A stretch of 64,000 bases of DNA from Strongylocentrotus purpuratus (Eukaryota; Echinodermata; Echinoidea; Camarodonta; Strongylocentrotidae), in NCBI RefSeq assembly GCF_000002235.5, contig NW_022145599.1, forward strand, positions 24,884,879-24,948,878, written 5' to 3'. Both the position numbers and the translations under genes were made by a program. This document shows, piece by piece, positions 11,701 to 25,905 of this stretch (its first letter is position 1; each line of letters starts with the position of its first letter). The notes under the pieces are model-generated. The model was not told the origin of the DNA and ran no database searches. It was given only the letters and a program-made list of their open reading frames with translations.

Positions 11701-14700
11701 ATCAGCAAGGTTTTCTTGCCCCTACGGAGCTCTAAAAAAAATAATTATCGGCAAGGTTGTGTTGCCCCTACGGAGCTCTAAAAACAATAATTATCGGCAA
11801 GGTTTTGTTCCCCTACGGAGCTCTAAAAACAATAATTATCGGCAAGGTTTTGTTCCCTTACGGAGCTCTAAAAACAATAATTATCGGCAAGGTTTTGTTG
11901 CCCCTACGGAGCTCTAAAAACAATAATTATCGGCAAGGTTTTGTTGCCCCTACGGAGCTCTGAAAACAATATTTATCGGCAAGGTTTTGTTGCCCCTACG
12001 GAGCTCTAAAAACAATAATTATCGGCAAGGTTTTCTTGCCCCTACGGAGCTCTAAAAACAATAATTATCGGCAAGGTTTTCTTGCCCCTACGGAGCTCTA
12101 AAAACAATAATTATCGGCAAGGTTGTGTTGCCCCTACGGAGCTCTAAAAACAATAATTATCGGCAAGGTTTTGTTCCCCTACGGAGCTCTAAAAACAATA
12201 ATTATCGGCAAGGTTTTGTTCTCCTACGGAGCTCTAAAAACAATAATTATCGGCAATGTTTTCTTGCCCCTACGGAGCTCTAAAAATATAATTATCGACA
12301 AGGTTTTGTTAAACGTTTAGCACAAAAAACGTAATGACTCAGGTTTATCGAAAACCGCTAAAAAGTAGCATTTTGAGGACTCAAAATATTCTGTCCCTGT
12401 GTATAAGGCGCACCCCGATTTTTGATCGGTCATGTATCTCTGAAATTTAAACGTTAGCAGTGTCCTAATATTCAAATTATGCAAGGAAACCTGTATAATA
12501 TCTGGACTTCACTGTCAGACACTTTTGAGTGACTGACTGATATCTTTTTTTCTTTGGTAATTAGATACAGAAAATGAGCTGAAAAGGGTACATGAGCAAT
12601 TTGTTTACATCAATAACCCACTTCTTTTAATGGCCAAAATTAAACTGATTGAATTTTTGCCCAATACAAAACGTACAACCGTTCAGTACAAGGGTCTAAA
12701 AATCAGACTATTACTAAATGGATTACAATCACTAAAGTTGATTCACCAACTAATGGTCGTTATTTTCCCATTTAAAGACTTTTTTTAAGCCCCCTTTTTT
12801 TTAGGGAAGTTTTAAATTAGTATTATCTTTCAAATGCCATTGGAATTTAACCTTTTCATTTGTTTGGCCTGCAAATGGGACATATTACCTTTAAAGGTTT
12901 GAATCCAAGCTTGTCACTAACGTCCTTTAGCAAGAGATTAAACTACATTTGCCACTCTCTACCAAGATGTAATATATGGGTAACTGGCAATTGATGGGGT
13001 GAAATTAATTGCACGGCCTACAGGAAGCACAGCACTGATGCTGATGAGGCTCCCCTGGGTGAGCAAAATTATTATATGATTACCAGTATATGGTAAGAGA
13101 TTGGCCCATTGGTTATGCTAAGAGGTATGGGAATAGTGTTGGGTGCAGGGTGGAAGTTAGTAAATTAGCAAGAGCTAGTGACCAAAGAGCAACTTTCACC
13201 ACAGTGTGTGTAGCATAATGCCAGGAAGAGTTTTCCAAAGAGTCTCCCAACAAGCAGGACGTTTATTGATCTATCTAGGGTGCGATAGCTCAGTCGTTAG
13301 AGCAGTGGTCTCGTAATCCGGTGACTCGGGTTCGAAACCAAGACAATGCGCTAGTGCCCTTTGGTAAGGCATCAATCCTCATTACCAGGTCCCTCGGAAA
13401 GGACCTAAAGCCGTCGGCCGTCTGGCTGCTTACTTACAAGCATTTACATGTTTGCTTTCTTAGCAGTCAGGTAAAATAACCACCATCACCAAATTCACCA
13501 AATTCATTCACATTGTTGTATTGGGCCTTCCTCACCATTATAATAATTTTCAAATATTATATCATATGTATCACCTTTAATAGAAGCTACTATATTCCAC
13601 ATACTAAAAATCTTGCTCTACGATTGGTCAAAAGTAAATCACATGATGAAAGATACTTTGCCCATCATTGATGGGAGAAGAAAAGTTTGTTGCACTGTGT
13701 ACATAGTAGTACTATCTATACAGTGCAACACACTTTCACTGTATCATAGAAATACCATCTACACAGTGCAACGCACTTTCTTGTATACGTACGTACGCAA
13801 GTACTGCATGCACAGTACGTATCGTACACCATTTACTAGCTATTGATGACTTGTTGCTCTAAAATGATGGAAGAAGTGAAATGTTTCCAATGTGGAATAT
13901 AAAGCAAATAATCACCTTTTGGTTTCAGGCAACGGCAAACTATCACTTCCTCGGCGACCTGAACGTATACGCAATCTTTCCTCAGCTTCGCTTCGGAAAG
14001 ATAGCAACATCCAGATCGCCTCGGGAGTGATAGTTTGTCCCATCACCTTCACCAACGGTATAGTTATTTACTTACTATCAATTTTTTCTAATGTATACTG
14101 TATGCCTAGTTACTTATAATTTATGAATATATATATATGTAATTATTTCTATATATCTTTATTTCTATTGTCTTCTGAATTCTCATCTTGATTTTGAAAT
14201 GTTTATAAAGCGCATTGGTATTACCTTTGGTAATTAAATGTGCTATATAAGAGCTAATTATTATTATCATTATCATTATTTTAAAATCCACCTACTCTAA
14301 TTTTTTTCTTTTACCAAATGTAGGAGACGGATTGACAGTTCGTGCATCTCAAGTTACCCTAAACACCATACCTTTACCAATGCTGAATCTTACATGAAGA
14401 GGTTGTTGCTGTTGTATCAAATTGAAATCAAGCTTGATAATTAACCTGTTGACTACTGCTTAGTGAAATTCCTATAGGCGTAATACGGAGACCACCAGGT
14501 TAAGACAAGAATTAGTCAGTCCTGGTTGATAGATTAACTTTTGCTGTATTTCTAATTGCCCAATCTGATGATTCTAACAAGCTGACAATCTGCAGTTGAC
14601 TGATCCATCAGAAACATAGCTGGAAGACAATACAGTACATTGCAGTAACAATTACTGAATGAATTATGCATGTGACAGAACCAGACGATGTATGAATGCT

Positions 14701-17700
14701 AGCTAAAAAATTGATTGCATTTACGCTTGCATTTAAAATAACTGGTCAGCTTTTAGCCAAACCATTTCCACTTGGAAATTTATATTGTCAACGGTGGAAC
14801 ATTACTGTTAATGAATAATATAGAATTCTTACAATAACCTTCACCTCTTTGCAGTTACTTAAGAACCTCTAAGTATTTTTGGTGGAATATCTTAATCTAA
14901 CCAAGAATCAGTACAGCAGAATTCTTGCCTGTGTATATGTAATAGAACCAGCCAATGTATGAATGCTAGCTAAAGCATAGATTGCATTTTGAATAACTGG
15001 CTGGCTTATAGCCACACCATTGCAATCTGGAAATTTTCTATTGAGTTGGATGTTAAAGGTGAAACATTACTGGTCGTGAAATCGATCTTCGAATTATATA
15101 AAATTCTGACGATCACTTTTTCCTCTTTGCAGCTTATACTGAAAAATCTCTACTGAGTTGGGTATTTTGGGGGGAAATCAGAATCTAACCGGAAATCAAA
15201 ATGTTTAACGTTTTATTTCATTCCTTGACTGGTGGATTTGAAATTTCAATATTATTCATTTCTATCATTCTCCTGAATCTATATGGATGTAAATCCACAC
15301 AATTATCTAAAATAGAAGGGCAACAAGCTAACTTGATGAAGGTGAAACATTACTGTTCATGAAATCAATCTTCGAATTATATAAAATACTGACGATCACT
15401 TTTTCCTCTTTGCAGCTTATACTGAAGAATCTCTACTGAGTTGGGTATTTTTGGGGGAAATCAGAATCTAACCAGAATTCAAAATGTTTAACGTTTTAAT
15501 TCATTCCTTGACTGGTGGATTTGAAATTTCAATATTATTAATTTCTATCATTCTCGTGAATCTATATGGATGTAAATCCACACAATTATCTAAAATAGAA
15601 GGGCAAGAAGCTAACTTGATTTTCCCATACCCATGTGATAGTACAGAAGTCACATTACAGCATTCGTACAGAGTCCCATTTTATCGCTCTTCAGATGGGT
15701 CATCACTGTCTTTGTCACAAGATCAGGTACAAAGGCTTCAGGTTCAAAACAGAAATAATACTGACAATTGTTATCTGGAGTTTACAATAAATAATCTACT
15801 GAGCATTGATCAAGGGACATACATTTCGTCTGTATACAAGGATGGGGAGATACTAGTTGAACAAACACACAGGATTTGGCTACAGGTTGATTTTCCTCCT
15901 GGTAAGGCATCATGTGTTGTGAGTGAAGATAAGGGTGGAGACTGGGTCTCAATAGACTGTACAGCTAATATTGGGAGTCTATCAGGAGAGTTTGAATGCT
16001 ATCAGGATGGTGTATGGATGCCTCCCCTAAGCGATCCTTCTCATACCAACACTTTATTAAAACAGACCATTCTCATCAAAAAATCACAGCCAGTATTTTG
16101 TTGCTCTTCTACTTTGGATGAATACAAAGAAAGATGTGAATGTAAGGATACTGGTCTGTACATAACTGATGATGTTAGCAATAACCCTTGTCCTCCTTTA
16201 TCAGAAATTACAACAATGCCTCTTCTTTCCACTCTTACAGAAAACAATCAAAGTGATTACTATTCCACTATGACGTCCTCCATACCAATTAATACGAAAC
16301 ATTGCAAATCCAACAAAGGTGTAATCATTCTGTTAATTCTCTTGCCTATTGAAGTTATAGTGCTAATCTTGAGTTTGTTTTTCCACTATAAAATTAAAAC
16401 AAAGATCAGAAATGATAATAACGGTAAAGATCGTCCCATTCCTCTACAATTGAATACATCACTACTTAACGGTCAGAAGATGGAAAATGGATCAAGAAAA
16501 AATAGTGAGTCAGTGTAAATTCTACAATACTTTGAAGAACATTCAATTTTGGGAATCATTACATTAAAGTGAAGAAAAAATGCTCCAATGCACTTAATGA
16601 AGAGTCCAAACGAATTTATGAAGATCTCATACTGATTTTATGCTCAATTTTTGAATTGAATTGAAAAGTGAGATAAGTAATAGAGTATAAACACTATTTG
16701 TATCTAACTGGAATCCTCTTAATTCTAGAAAATCGTAAATCACCTTAAAATTAGACTATTCTATGGAGGAAGATAATTTACAATTTGAAAAATTTGAATA
16801 AAATTACCCATAGTTTACTGAGACTGAACAATAAGAACACTGAACAAAAATACTAGCTTTGTCTGAATGGCTTCCATTCAATGAGTTAGGATTGTAAATA
16901 CAAGTTTTTGTTGTAGAAAGACACTTGGATACTGTGTTACATGAACTTCAATGTTTTTGAATAACTATTATGCTCTTTTATGATGTCTCAATGAGTCAGG
17001 ATTGTAAATACAAGTTTGTGTTGTACAACCACACTTGGATAATAAGTTACATATACTGCCAATGCTTTTTTTAGATTACTATTATGCTCTTTTATGATGT
17101 CTTCCATTCAATGAGTCAGGATTGTAAATACAAGTTTTTGTTGTCCAAAGACACTTGGACACTGAGTTACATGTTCTTCAGTGTTTTTGAATTATTATGA
17201 ATGCTCTTTTGGGATATCTTCTATTCAATGTGTCAGGATGATAAATACAAGTTTGTTTTGTCCAAAGACACTGGGATACTGTGTTACATGAACTTCAATG
17301 TTTTTAATCACTTTTATGATCTTTTACGATGGCTTCTATTCAATGAGGTCAGGATTGTAAATACAAGTTTTTGTTGTCCAAAGACACTCGATACTGTATT
17401 ACATGAACTTTAATGTACTATTATGCTCTTTTATGATGTCTTCCATTCAATGAGGTCAGGATTGTAAATACAAGTTGTTGTTGTCCAAAGACACTCGATA
17501 CTGTATTACATGAACTTTAATGTACTATTATGCTCTTTTATGATGTCTTCTATTCAATGAGGTCAGGATTGTAAATACAAGTTGTTGTTGTCCAAAGACA
17601 CTCGATACTGTATATTACATGAACTTTAATGTACTATTATGCTCTTTTATGATGTCTTCCATTCAATGAGGTCAGGATTGTAAATACAAGTTGTTGTTGT

Positions 17701-20700
17701 CCAAAGACACTCGATACTGTATTACATGAACTTCAATGTACTATTATGCTCTTTTATGATGTCTTCTATTCAATGAGGTCAGGATTGTAAATACAAGTTG
17801 TTGTTGTCCAAAGACACTCGATACTGTATTACATGAACTTCAATGTACTATTATGCTCTTTTATGATGTCTTCCATTCAATGAGGTCAGGATTGTAAATA
17901 CAAGTTGTTGTTGTCCAAAGACACTCGATACTGTATTACATGAACTTTAATGTACTATTATGCTCTTTTATGATGTCTTCCATTCAATGAGGTCAGCATT
18001 GTAAATACAAGTTTTTGTTGTCCAAAGACACTTGGACACTGAGTTACATGTTCTTCAGTGTTTTTGAATTATTATGAATGCTCTTTTGGGATATCTTCCA
18101 TTCAATGTGTCAGGATGATAAATACAAGTTTGTTTTGTCCAAAGACACTGGGATACTGTGTTACATGAACTTCAATGTTTTTTAATCACTTTTATGATCT
18201 TTTACGATGTCTTCCATTCAATGAGGTCAGGATTGTAAATACAAGTTTTTGTTGTCCAAAGACACTCGATACTGTATTACATGAACTTCAATGTACTATT
18301 ATGCTCTTTTATGATGTCTTCCATTCAATGAGGTCAGGATTGTAAATACAAGTTGTTGTTGTCCAAAGACACTCGATACTGTATTACATGAACTTTAATG
18401 TACTATTATGCTCTTTTATGATGTCTTCCATTCAATGAGGTCAGGATTGTAAATACAAGTTGTTGTTGTCCAAAGACACTCGATACTGTATTACATGAAC
18501 TTTAATGTACTATTATGCTCTTTTATGATGTCTTCCATTCAATGAGGTCAGCATTGTAAATACAAGTTTTTGTTGTCCAAAGACACTTGGACACTGAGTT
18601 ACATGTTCTTCAGTGTTTTTGAATTATTATGAATGCTCTTTTGGGATATCTTCCATTCAATGTGTCAGGATGATAAATACAAGTTTGTTTTGTCCAAAGA
18701 CACTGGGATACTGTGTTACATGAACTTCAATGTTTTTTAATCACTTTTATGATCTTTTACGATGTCTTCCATTCAATGAGGTCAGGATTGTAAATACAAG
18801 TTTTTGTTGTCCAAAGACACTCGATACTGTATTACATGAACTTCAATGTACTATTATGCTCTTTTATGATGTCTTCCATTCAATGAGGTCAGGATTGTAA
18901 ATACAAGTTGTTGTTGTCCAAAGACACTCGATACTGTATTACATGAACTTTAATGTACTATTATGCTCTTTTATGATGTCTTCCATTCAATGAGGTCAGG
19001 ATTGTAAATACAAGTTTTTGTTGTTCAAAGACACTTGGACACTGAGTTATGTATACTTGAATGTTTTTTTAATTATAATAATGCTCTTTTGTGTTGGCTG
19101 AATAAATATGAATCCAATTAGTTACAAAAAGGAGTGCTTAGATGGAAATGTTCTTTTATCGTAAATATTGGTTTGTTTGTTTGTGTTGTTCTCACATATT
19201 TCTAAATAGGGAGAAATATTTGTATGACAGTAAACCAAATGATCGGTTTACCCCAGGATTAATATTAATTTGTTTTATATATCTGATTTCAAAATACAAA
19301 ACCTGCTTTACAAATTCCTCACCAGAATATTTACCTTCCTAGTGCATTTTTCTGTCATGGATAAACTAATATAGTCAAAGTGGATGGATATCCAAACCAC
19401 CAGAGCGACTGCAAACGTCGTGGCAATGGTTACATAATTTAGCTCATGTACTAGTAGTAGATTATTGCCTAATTATCTCTTTATAATAGATGAGGTTTAA
19501 GTAGTACATTTCCTTCTTGCATGATGATTAATCACTGTGTATTAATTGACAATAACTCTGGATAATCATTTTGTTTAAATAAGCACTGTTAAGTGTTAAC
19601 ACAATAACGACGACATTTTACTAGCATCCACAGATTATTGATTCTATATTGTCTTGATGTTCTACCACCTATACTATACATGTTGCCCATTTTACACCTA
19701 ATTAATAGTCTTTAAAACTTTAATGTGCTGGAGTAATCAGGGGCCAGGTAAATGATTGTACACATTTACCTCTTATATACATACATCATCCTCTGCAATA
19801 ATCACAATAAAAAGTGTCCATATGTAAATATTTTTGGGGAAAAAAAAAAATCGTTTGATAAAAATGCTTAGATTAAGAACCAGATTGATGGCTCAAACAA
19901 CCCATCGTCCTTTGAACAATAAGCACTATATGTATATATGCCTGTGCCCAGATTTCCTGAAGAAAAAAAAAAAAACAAATTAGACATAACACACTCCTTC
20001 ATTGAACTAGTTACAATTGTAAATAGCAACCCACTTCCTCGTATAGGGGATTAGTATGTTCTGTGATATGCTATATATTCAATTCAGCGTAGGACCTTAT
20101 AAACTTGCCATATCTCACTTGATATGAATGTCAAGATGTAATTGTAATTATATAAAGTTGCCGTTCATTGGTCGAGACCATCTCATTTTAAATAAAGACC
20201 ATTCTGTATCTGACGTGTCCTTTTGTCTTTCTGTGTCTCAGTCATGTCATGAAGAGATATCACATGGTGGAAGAGGTAACAAACAAGTTATGCCTTCTAA
20301 AAAACACTTTACCAGACATATGAGTGGGCTTTCTTAGCTACGAGAGATTATCCAAAGCTCATGGTTGCAGCTGTAGGACACACGCTCCTGCGACATTTGT
20401 TCTGTAGTCAATTTTCTACAATCGCTGAATTTGTAGCTTTAAACCTGGACATAATTCTATACAAAATTAACACCAAACTTAGCTCTACCGGTAATCCTAA
20501 ACTAAAACCCAATTGAATTCACAATTCTAACTTTATACATGTACATTTGACCAACGCAAATATACTTGACCCTTGTCACAAGAGAAAATTTCAAATCACC
20601 CATGGTGCCACAAGAGCATACATGCCCAGTACAAGTGCGAAGATCATCCAAATTTTTTTCCTAGGACACATTGATAGAAAACCATGGACATAAGATTCTG

Positions 20701-23700
20701 CTAAACAAGACATAAAGATGAGATCCCATGATCAGACACATAATAAAATATTTTTTAAAAGGTAAAGATGTCAGAGAGATGTGGATGAAGGTGGCATGTA
20801 AACGTGTGTGTGTCAAGTGAGAAAGGGGAAATCGTAGTTGGTGTGTGTGGGTGTGTATGTGTGTGCATTATATGAAGTAATTGAGAACGGGGAAATCTTA
20901 CTTGGTGTGTGTGTGTGTGCGTGCATTATATAAAGTAAGTGAGAAAGGGGAAATCTTAGTTGGTGTGTGTGGGTGTATGTGTGTGTGCGTGCATTATATG
21001 AAGTAATTGAGAAAGGGGAAATCTTAGTTGGTGTGTGTGGGTGTGTGTGTGTGCGTGCATTATATGAAGTAATTGAGAAAGGGGAAATCTTAGTTGGTGT
21101 GTGTGAGTGTGTGTGGGTGTGTGTTGTGCGTGCATTATATAAAGTAATTGAGAAAGGGGAAATCTTAGTTGGTGTGTGTGGGTGTGTGTTGTGCGTGCAT
21201 TATATGAAGTAATTGAGAAAGGGGAAATCTTAGTTGGTGTGTGTGGGTGTGTGTTGTGCGTGCATTATATGAAGTAATTGAGAAAGGGGAAATCTTAGTT
21301 GGTGTGTGTGGGTGTGTGTTATGCGTGCATTATATGAAGTAATTGAGAAAGGGAAAATCTTAGTTGGTGTGTGTGGGTGTGTGTGGGTAAGTGTTGTGCC
21401 TGCATTATATGAAGTAATTGAGAAAGGGGAAATCTTAGTTGGTGTGTGTGGGTGTGTGTTGTGCGTGAATTATATGAAGTAATTGAGAAAGGGGAAATCT
21501 TAGTTGGTGTGTGTGAGTGTGTGTGGGTGTGTGTTGTGCGTGCATTATATAAAGTAATTGAGAAAGGGGAAATCTTAGTTGGTGTGTGTGGGTGTGTGTT
21601 GTGCGTGCATTATATGAAGTAATTGAGAAAGGGGAAATCTTAGTTGGTGTGTGTGGGTGTGTGTTGTGCGTGCATTATATGAAGTAATTGAGAAAGGGGA
21701 AATCTTAGTTGGTGTGTGTGGGTGTGTGTGGGTGTGTGTTATGCGTGCATTATATGAAGTAATTGAGAAAGGGACAATCTTAGTTGGTGTGTGTGGGTGT
21801 GTGTTGTGCGTGAATTATATGAAGTAATTGAGGGGTAGATCATGTGCTAATACATTATTTAGTTTAGAAATCTTCTTAACGTTGCTAAATTATCCATGTA
21901 AGTGTAACTATATTTTACTTTACACTGATGGATGATTTGATCTAGATCTTTTTCAATGAAATATATGCTTACAGGTTGGGGTTTCCTATTTTAGATGAAA
22001 ATAAGGTTTACCTAATAACCCATTGGCTAGTAGAACTGGGTGGGTTCTGTAGTAATCATATAGGAATGATAGAATAGCAGTGAATAGGTTCAATGCTCAT
22101 TTCTTTTCTTTACTTGTTCTTGTTATTGTATACTTGCCCCACAGTCAATATTGTATTTTATATTGATTGGTAAAATAAATCAATCTGAATCTAAAAGTTT
22201 TACATTCCAAATAATCTATTATTTTGTTTCAAATGACATCTGAATTTTAAATAACTTTTGTTGATGTATTTTTCCAATTATATCAGCCTGTCTAAATTCT
22301 AAATATACATATTGCTTTTAACACAAATTACATGTGTCTCTCTCTATCAAACAAGCTGTGGCAATATACCTCGGCTTTGTCTTGCTTAATAAGAACGTAA
22401 CTGAAGTATCTCCCCTTTTTTATTTTGAGAAGTAGCTTTCAATTAAAGGTACTATGTCACATTTGCAGGCCCAAAAAATGAAAAGGTTAAATTCCAACTA
22501 CTAATTTAGAACTTCCCGAAAACAAAAAGGGGGGGGGGCTTGAAAATGTCTTTAAGTGGGAATTTAACGACTATTAGTTGTCCAATCAACTTAAGAGCTA
22601 TAGAGCCAGTAAGTAATAGTCTGATTTTCAGACCATTGTACTGAATGGTCGGACATTTTATGCTGCGCAAAGATTCAATCAGTTAGATTTTGGCCATTTT
22701 AAGAAGTGGGTTATTGATGTAGACAAATGCTATTTACCCTTCACAGGTCATTTTATGTATGTTATTACCAAAGAAGAAAAAAGCCAGTCAGTCACTCAAT
22801 AGTGTCTGACAATTAAGTCTAACAAGTAAATGGGTTTCCTAGCATAATTTGAATATTAGGACACTGCTAACATTTAAATTTCACAGATAGGACATACATG
22901 TACATGACATACCAGTATTCATAATTCCTGCAAAATTCTACAGAATTTGATGTTGGCTGCAAAAGGGACATAGTATCTTTAATGCATTTCATCTCTAGTG
23001 TGCAAAAAAATGTAATGAATTCAGATTAATTTGGTGTCCTTATATACAGGGCTCAAATTAATTTTTTGCCCACGGGGGCTCTTCCAAAAGAAAAAGAGCC
23101 CCCGTGAGCCTTCTCACGGGGGCGATTTAAGTGCTGACGGGGGCTCTTATTTTACTACAAATTTCCATTCAATTGGTACCCGTGAAACTCCTTGGTATTT
23201 TATCATTATCATTTATCTAAGTCGGTATTTTTCCTCTTAGAAATTTACTTGTTACATTGCTGTTATTGACTTTTATTCCCGTGAGGACATTTTCTCCATT
23301 TCTTCCCGTTCTGCAAATAATTTCCTCCTCATTATTCGGAGCAACCTTATTTACATTCTTTTTTTACTTTTAGTCTTTACCAAATCCTTCCAAAACACAG
23401 GGGTGGATCAAGCTTTTTGCTAAGGTTGGGGGGGTACCCCAAATAACGATGTGGAGCATCGTCCACGAGCCGCGTAGCGGCGAGGCGATTTTTGTTGTTG
23501 CTATTTTGAACCCCCGTAAGTGGTGTTTTCCTGGCATCTATAACATGCGGATCGTCGTCCACGAGCCGCAAAGCCGCGAGACGATTTTTTTTGGGTGCTT
23601 TTTTGAACCCCCGTTAGTGATGTTTTCCTGGCATCTACTGATATCGACTATACTGTGTAGGTCTGGACACATGATAGCATTTTTCTTTGCACATCACATT

Positions 23701-25874
23701 TTTCCTTGGCAGCCCAAGGGGGAGGGGGGGGGGTTAAACCCCCTAAACCGCCTAGATCCACCCCTGCAACATCTTATGCCTTCTTCTTCTTCTCAATATT
23801 GATTTACTGGTCGGGTTACATTATTTGTGGGTCTTTAAGAATCACCAGATTTCAGAGGATTCAAACTTTCACAACGAAAAACTTCTCCATGTTTCAGTCC
23901 TTGCGCGTTGTCGATCTCCAGCTCCAGCAGATATTGGGCGTCAGCGTGCACACCGGTACTACCAGCGCAGTATAGCCACTGTGCTGACGGCCGCACCGCG
24001 AGCTTCCGTTGTTTGTATCGGGAATACTCGTAGAGATGGTAGAGAAAGTGCCATCTAAGTTCCATTTCATTGGTTTAAGGTTTGAAAATGAATACTCAAT
24101 ATTGTGTTAAAGTTATATCAGAAAAGATAATCTTAATTTTATAATTCCACGGGGGCGATTTTTAATTTTGCAATCGCCCCCGTGAGCAACCTGACGGGGG
24201 CGATTATGGAGCTCACGGGGGCGAATCGCCCACCGCCCCCGTGTATTTTGAGCGCTGCTTATATAGGAGTGCTATGTGTTTTTATAGATTTTTCATTTGT
24301 TCATGTTGATGTCATATTGCCATGTCATCTCCTACATCCAACAAGTCTCCAATGGCTACATTTGAAAGCATACCAAAATATTCAGAAGGCAATTTTTAAG
24401 TCCTTTTATATAAATGCACTTCATCGATGCATTTTATCTCTCGTGTGCTAACTGTGTTATGTATTCTGATTATAATTGTGTTGTTCTTTTTGGGTACTTT
24501 GATACCAGTTTCCAACCACTTAGCATTTAACTTTCCTTTTTGTTGAGGGACAGAAGATTATTGAGCAACGATCAGTTGTATAATTCCTAGCTAGAATAAG
24601 CCCTAAAAAAAAAAATGTTGTATTGCCCTTTGCGACTGACCCAAAAATCTTGAAATCTACAGTCGGCTTTTTAAAAAAAAAAATTTCTCCCCATTTTTTT
24701 GAGAAAAATAATAATAAAGCATTAAAAACTGAGAAATATTAGCCTAAAAATACAACTTTTTTTTTTTTAGGCCTAATGGTGGATTCATCTGTACAATGAA
24801 TTATTTACAATATGTGAGAAATTTTATTCAAATACTATATATATTTTCTGTCTATTTTTACTGAATACTATGAAAGAATTAATACTGAAAATGTTTGGTT
24901 ATTAATTTGAACCTAATATGCATTTATATATTTGCAATTATGTATTGTGATTTTCTTTGGGCCTTTGTTTATTGGTGTATATGTGTGTTTATGTGGGAGT
25001 GTGTATTTGTGCATGCATCCTCATGCATTAGAGGGACCAGCTGGTCTTTTTCTTTTTGGGTACTTTGATACCAGTTTCCAACCACTTAGCATTTAACTTT
25101 CCTTTTTGTTGAGGGACAGAAGATTATTGAGCAACGATCAGTTGTATAATTCCTAGCTAGAATAAGCCCTAAAAAAAAAAATGTTGTATTGCCCTTTGCG
25201 ACTGACCCAAAAATCTTGAAATCTACAGTCGGCTTTTTAAAAAAAAAAATTTCTCCCCATTTTTTTGAGAAAAATAATAATAAAGCATTAAAAACTGAGA
25301 AATATTAGCCTAAAAATACAACTTTTTTTTTTTTAGGCCTAATGGTGGATTCATCTGTACAATGAATTATTTACAATATGTGAGAAATTTTATTCAAATA
25401 CTATATATATTTTCTGTCTATTTTTACTGAATACTATGAAAGAATTAATACTGAAAATGTTTGGTTATTAATTTGAACCTAATATGCATTTATATATTTG
25501 CAATTATGTATTGTGATTTTCTTTGGGCCTTTGTTTATTGGTGTATATGTGTGTTTATGTGGGAGTGTGTATTTGTGCATGCATCCTCATGCATTAGAGG
25601 GACCAGCTGGTCACAAATACACACAGACTCTGAGGGTATGTGTGTAACTGTGTATGAGGGTGAGGTGTACTTGTATGTCATTATATGTTTCATACTTAAT
25701 GCTACCCTGCAGGCTCGATTGTGTGGACTTTGGACCTAACATTCAAGTACACAGAGAACGTGGTGTGTACACCACACGGGCTGTTCACACGCAAAGCATA
25801 ATCACACATAGTATACCTATCACCTTAAAATAGTAATATATATATATATATATATTTACAGTACCTATTTATAG

Positions 25875-25905
<31 letters not shown>

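Larger units (their letters stand above)
9150..21900 (+). repeat. Paralogous block 2 of the Ig-like gene cluster
   Basis: It begins at the GT-rich GTCATTATGTTTCAT phrase and runs through promoter, leader, coding exon and terminal exon. Its end is set by a TACATTATTTAGTTTAG phrase at 21,852, also found at 34,079. It is the longest copy because of a satellite-bearing insertion in intron 1 and two minisatellites. Confidence 0.6.

Noticed and set aside
10781..12310. CRISPR-like array of regular repeats
   Set aside because: Units abut with no spacers, vary in sequence, and lie in an animal intron; this is a satellite.
11757..12320. Open frames encoding repeats of PYGALKTIIIGKVL
   Set aside because: They arise from the 46-bp satellite and shift with unit length; no start, conservation or splice context.
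13277..13350. A functional tRNA gene
   Set aside because: A and B boxes are present but the 3' half cannot close the acceptor stem and a SINE body follows.
23377..24065. Several open frames of 60-117 codons in the hAT-like element
   Set aside because: No transposase motif; they overlap on both strands in repeated GC-rich blocks.
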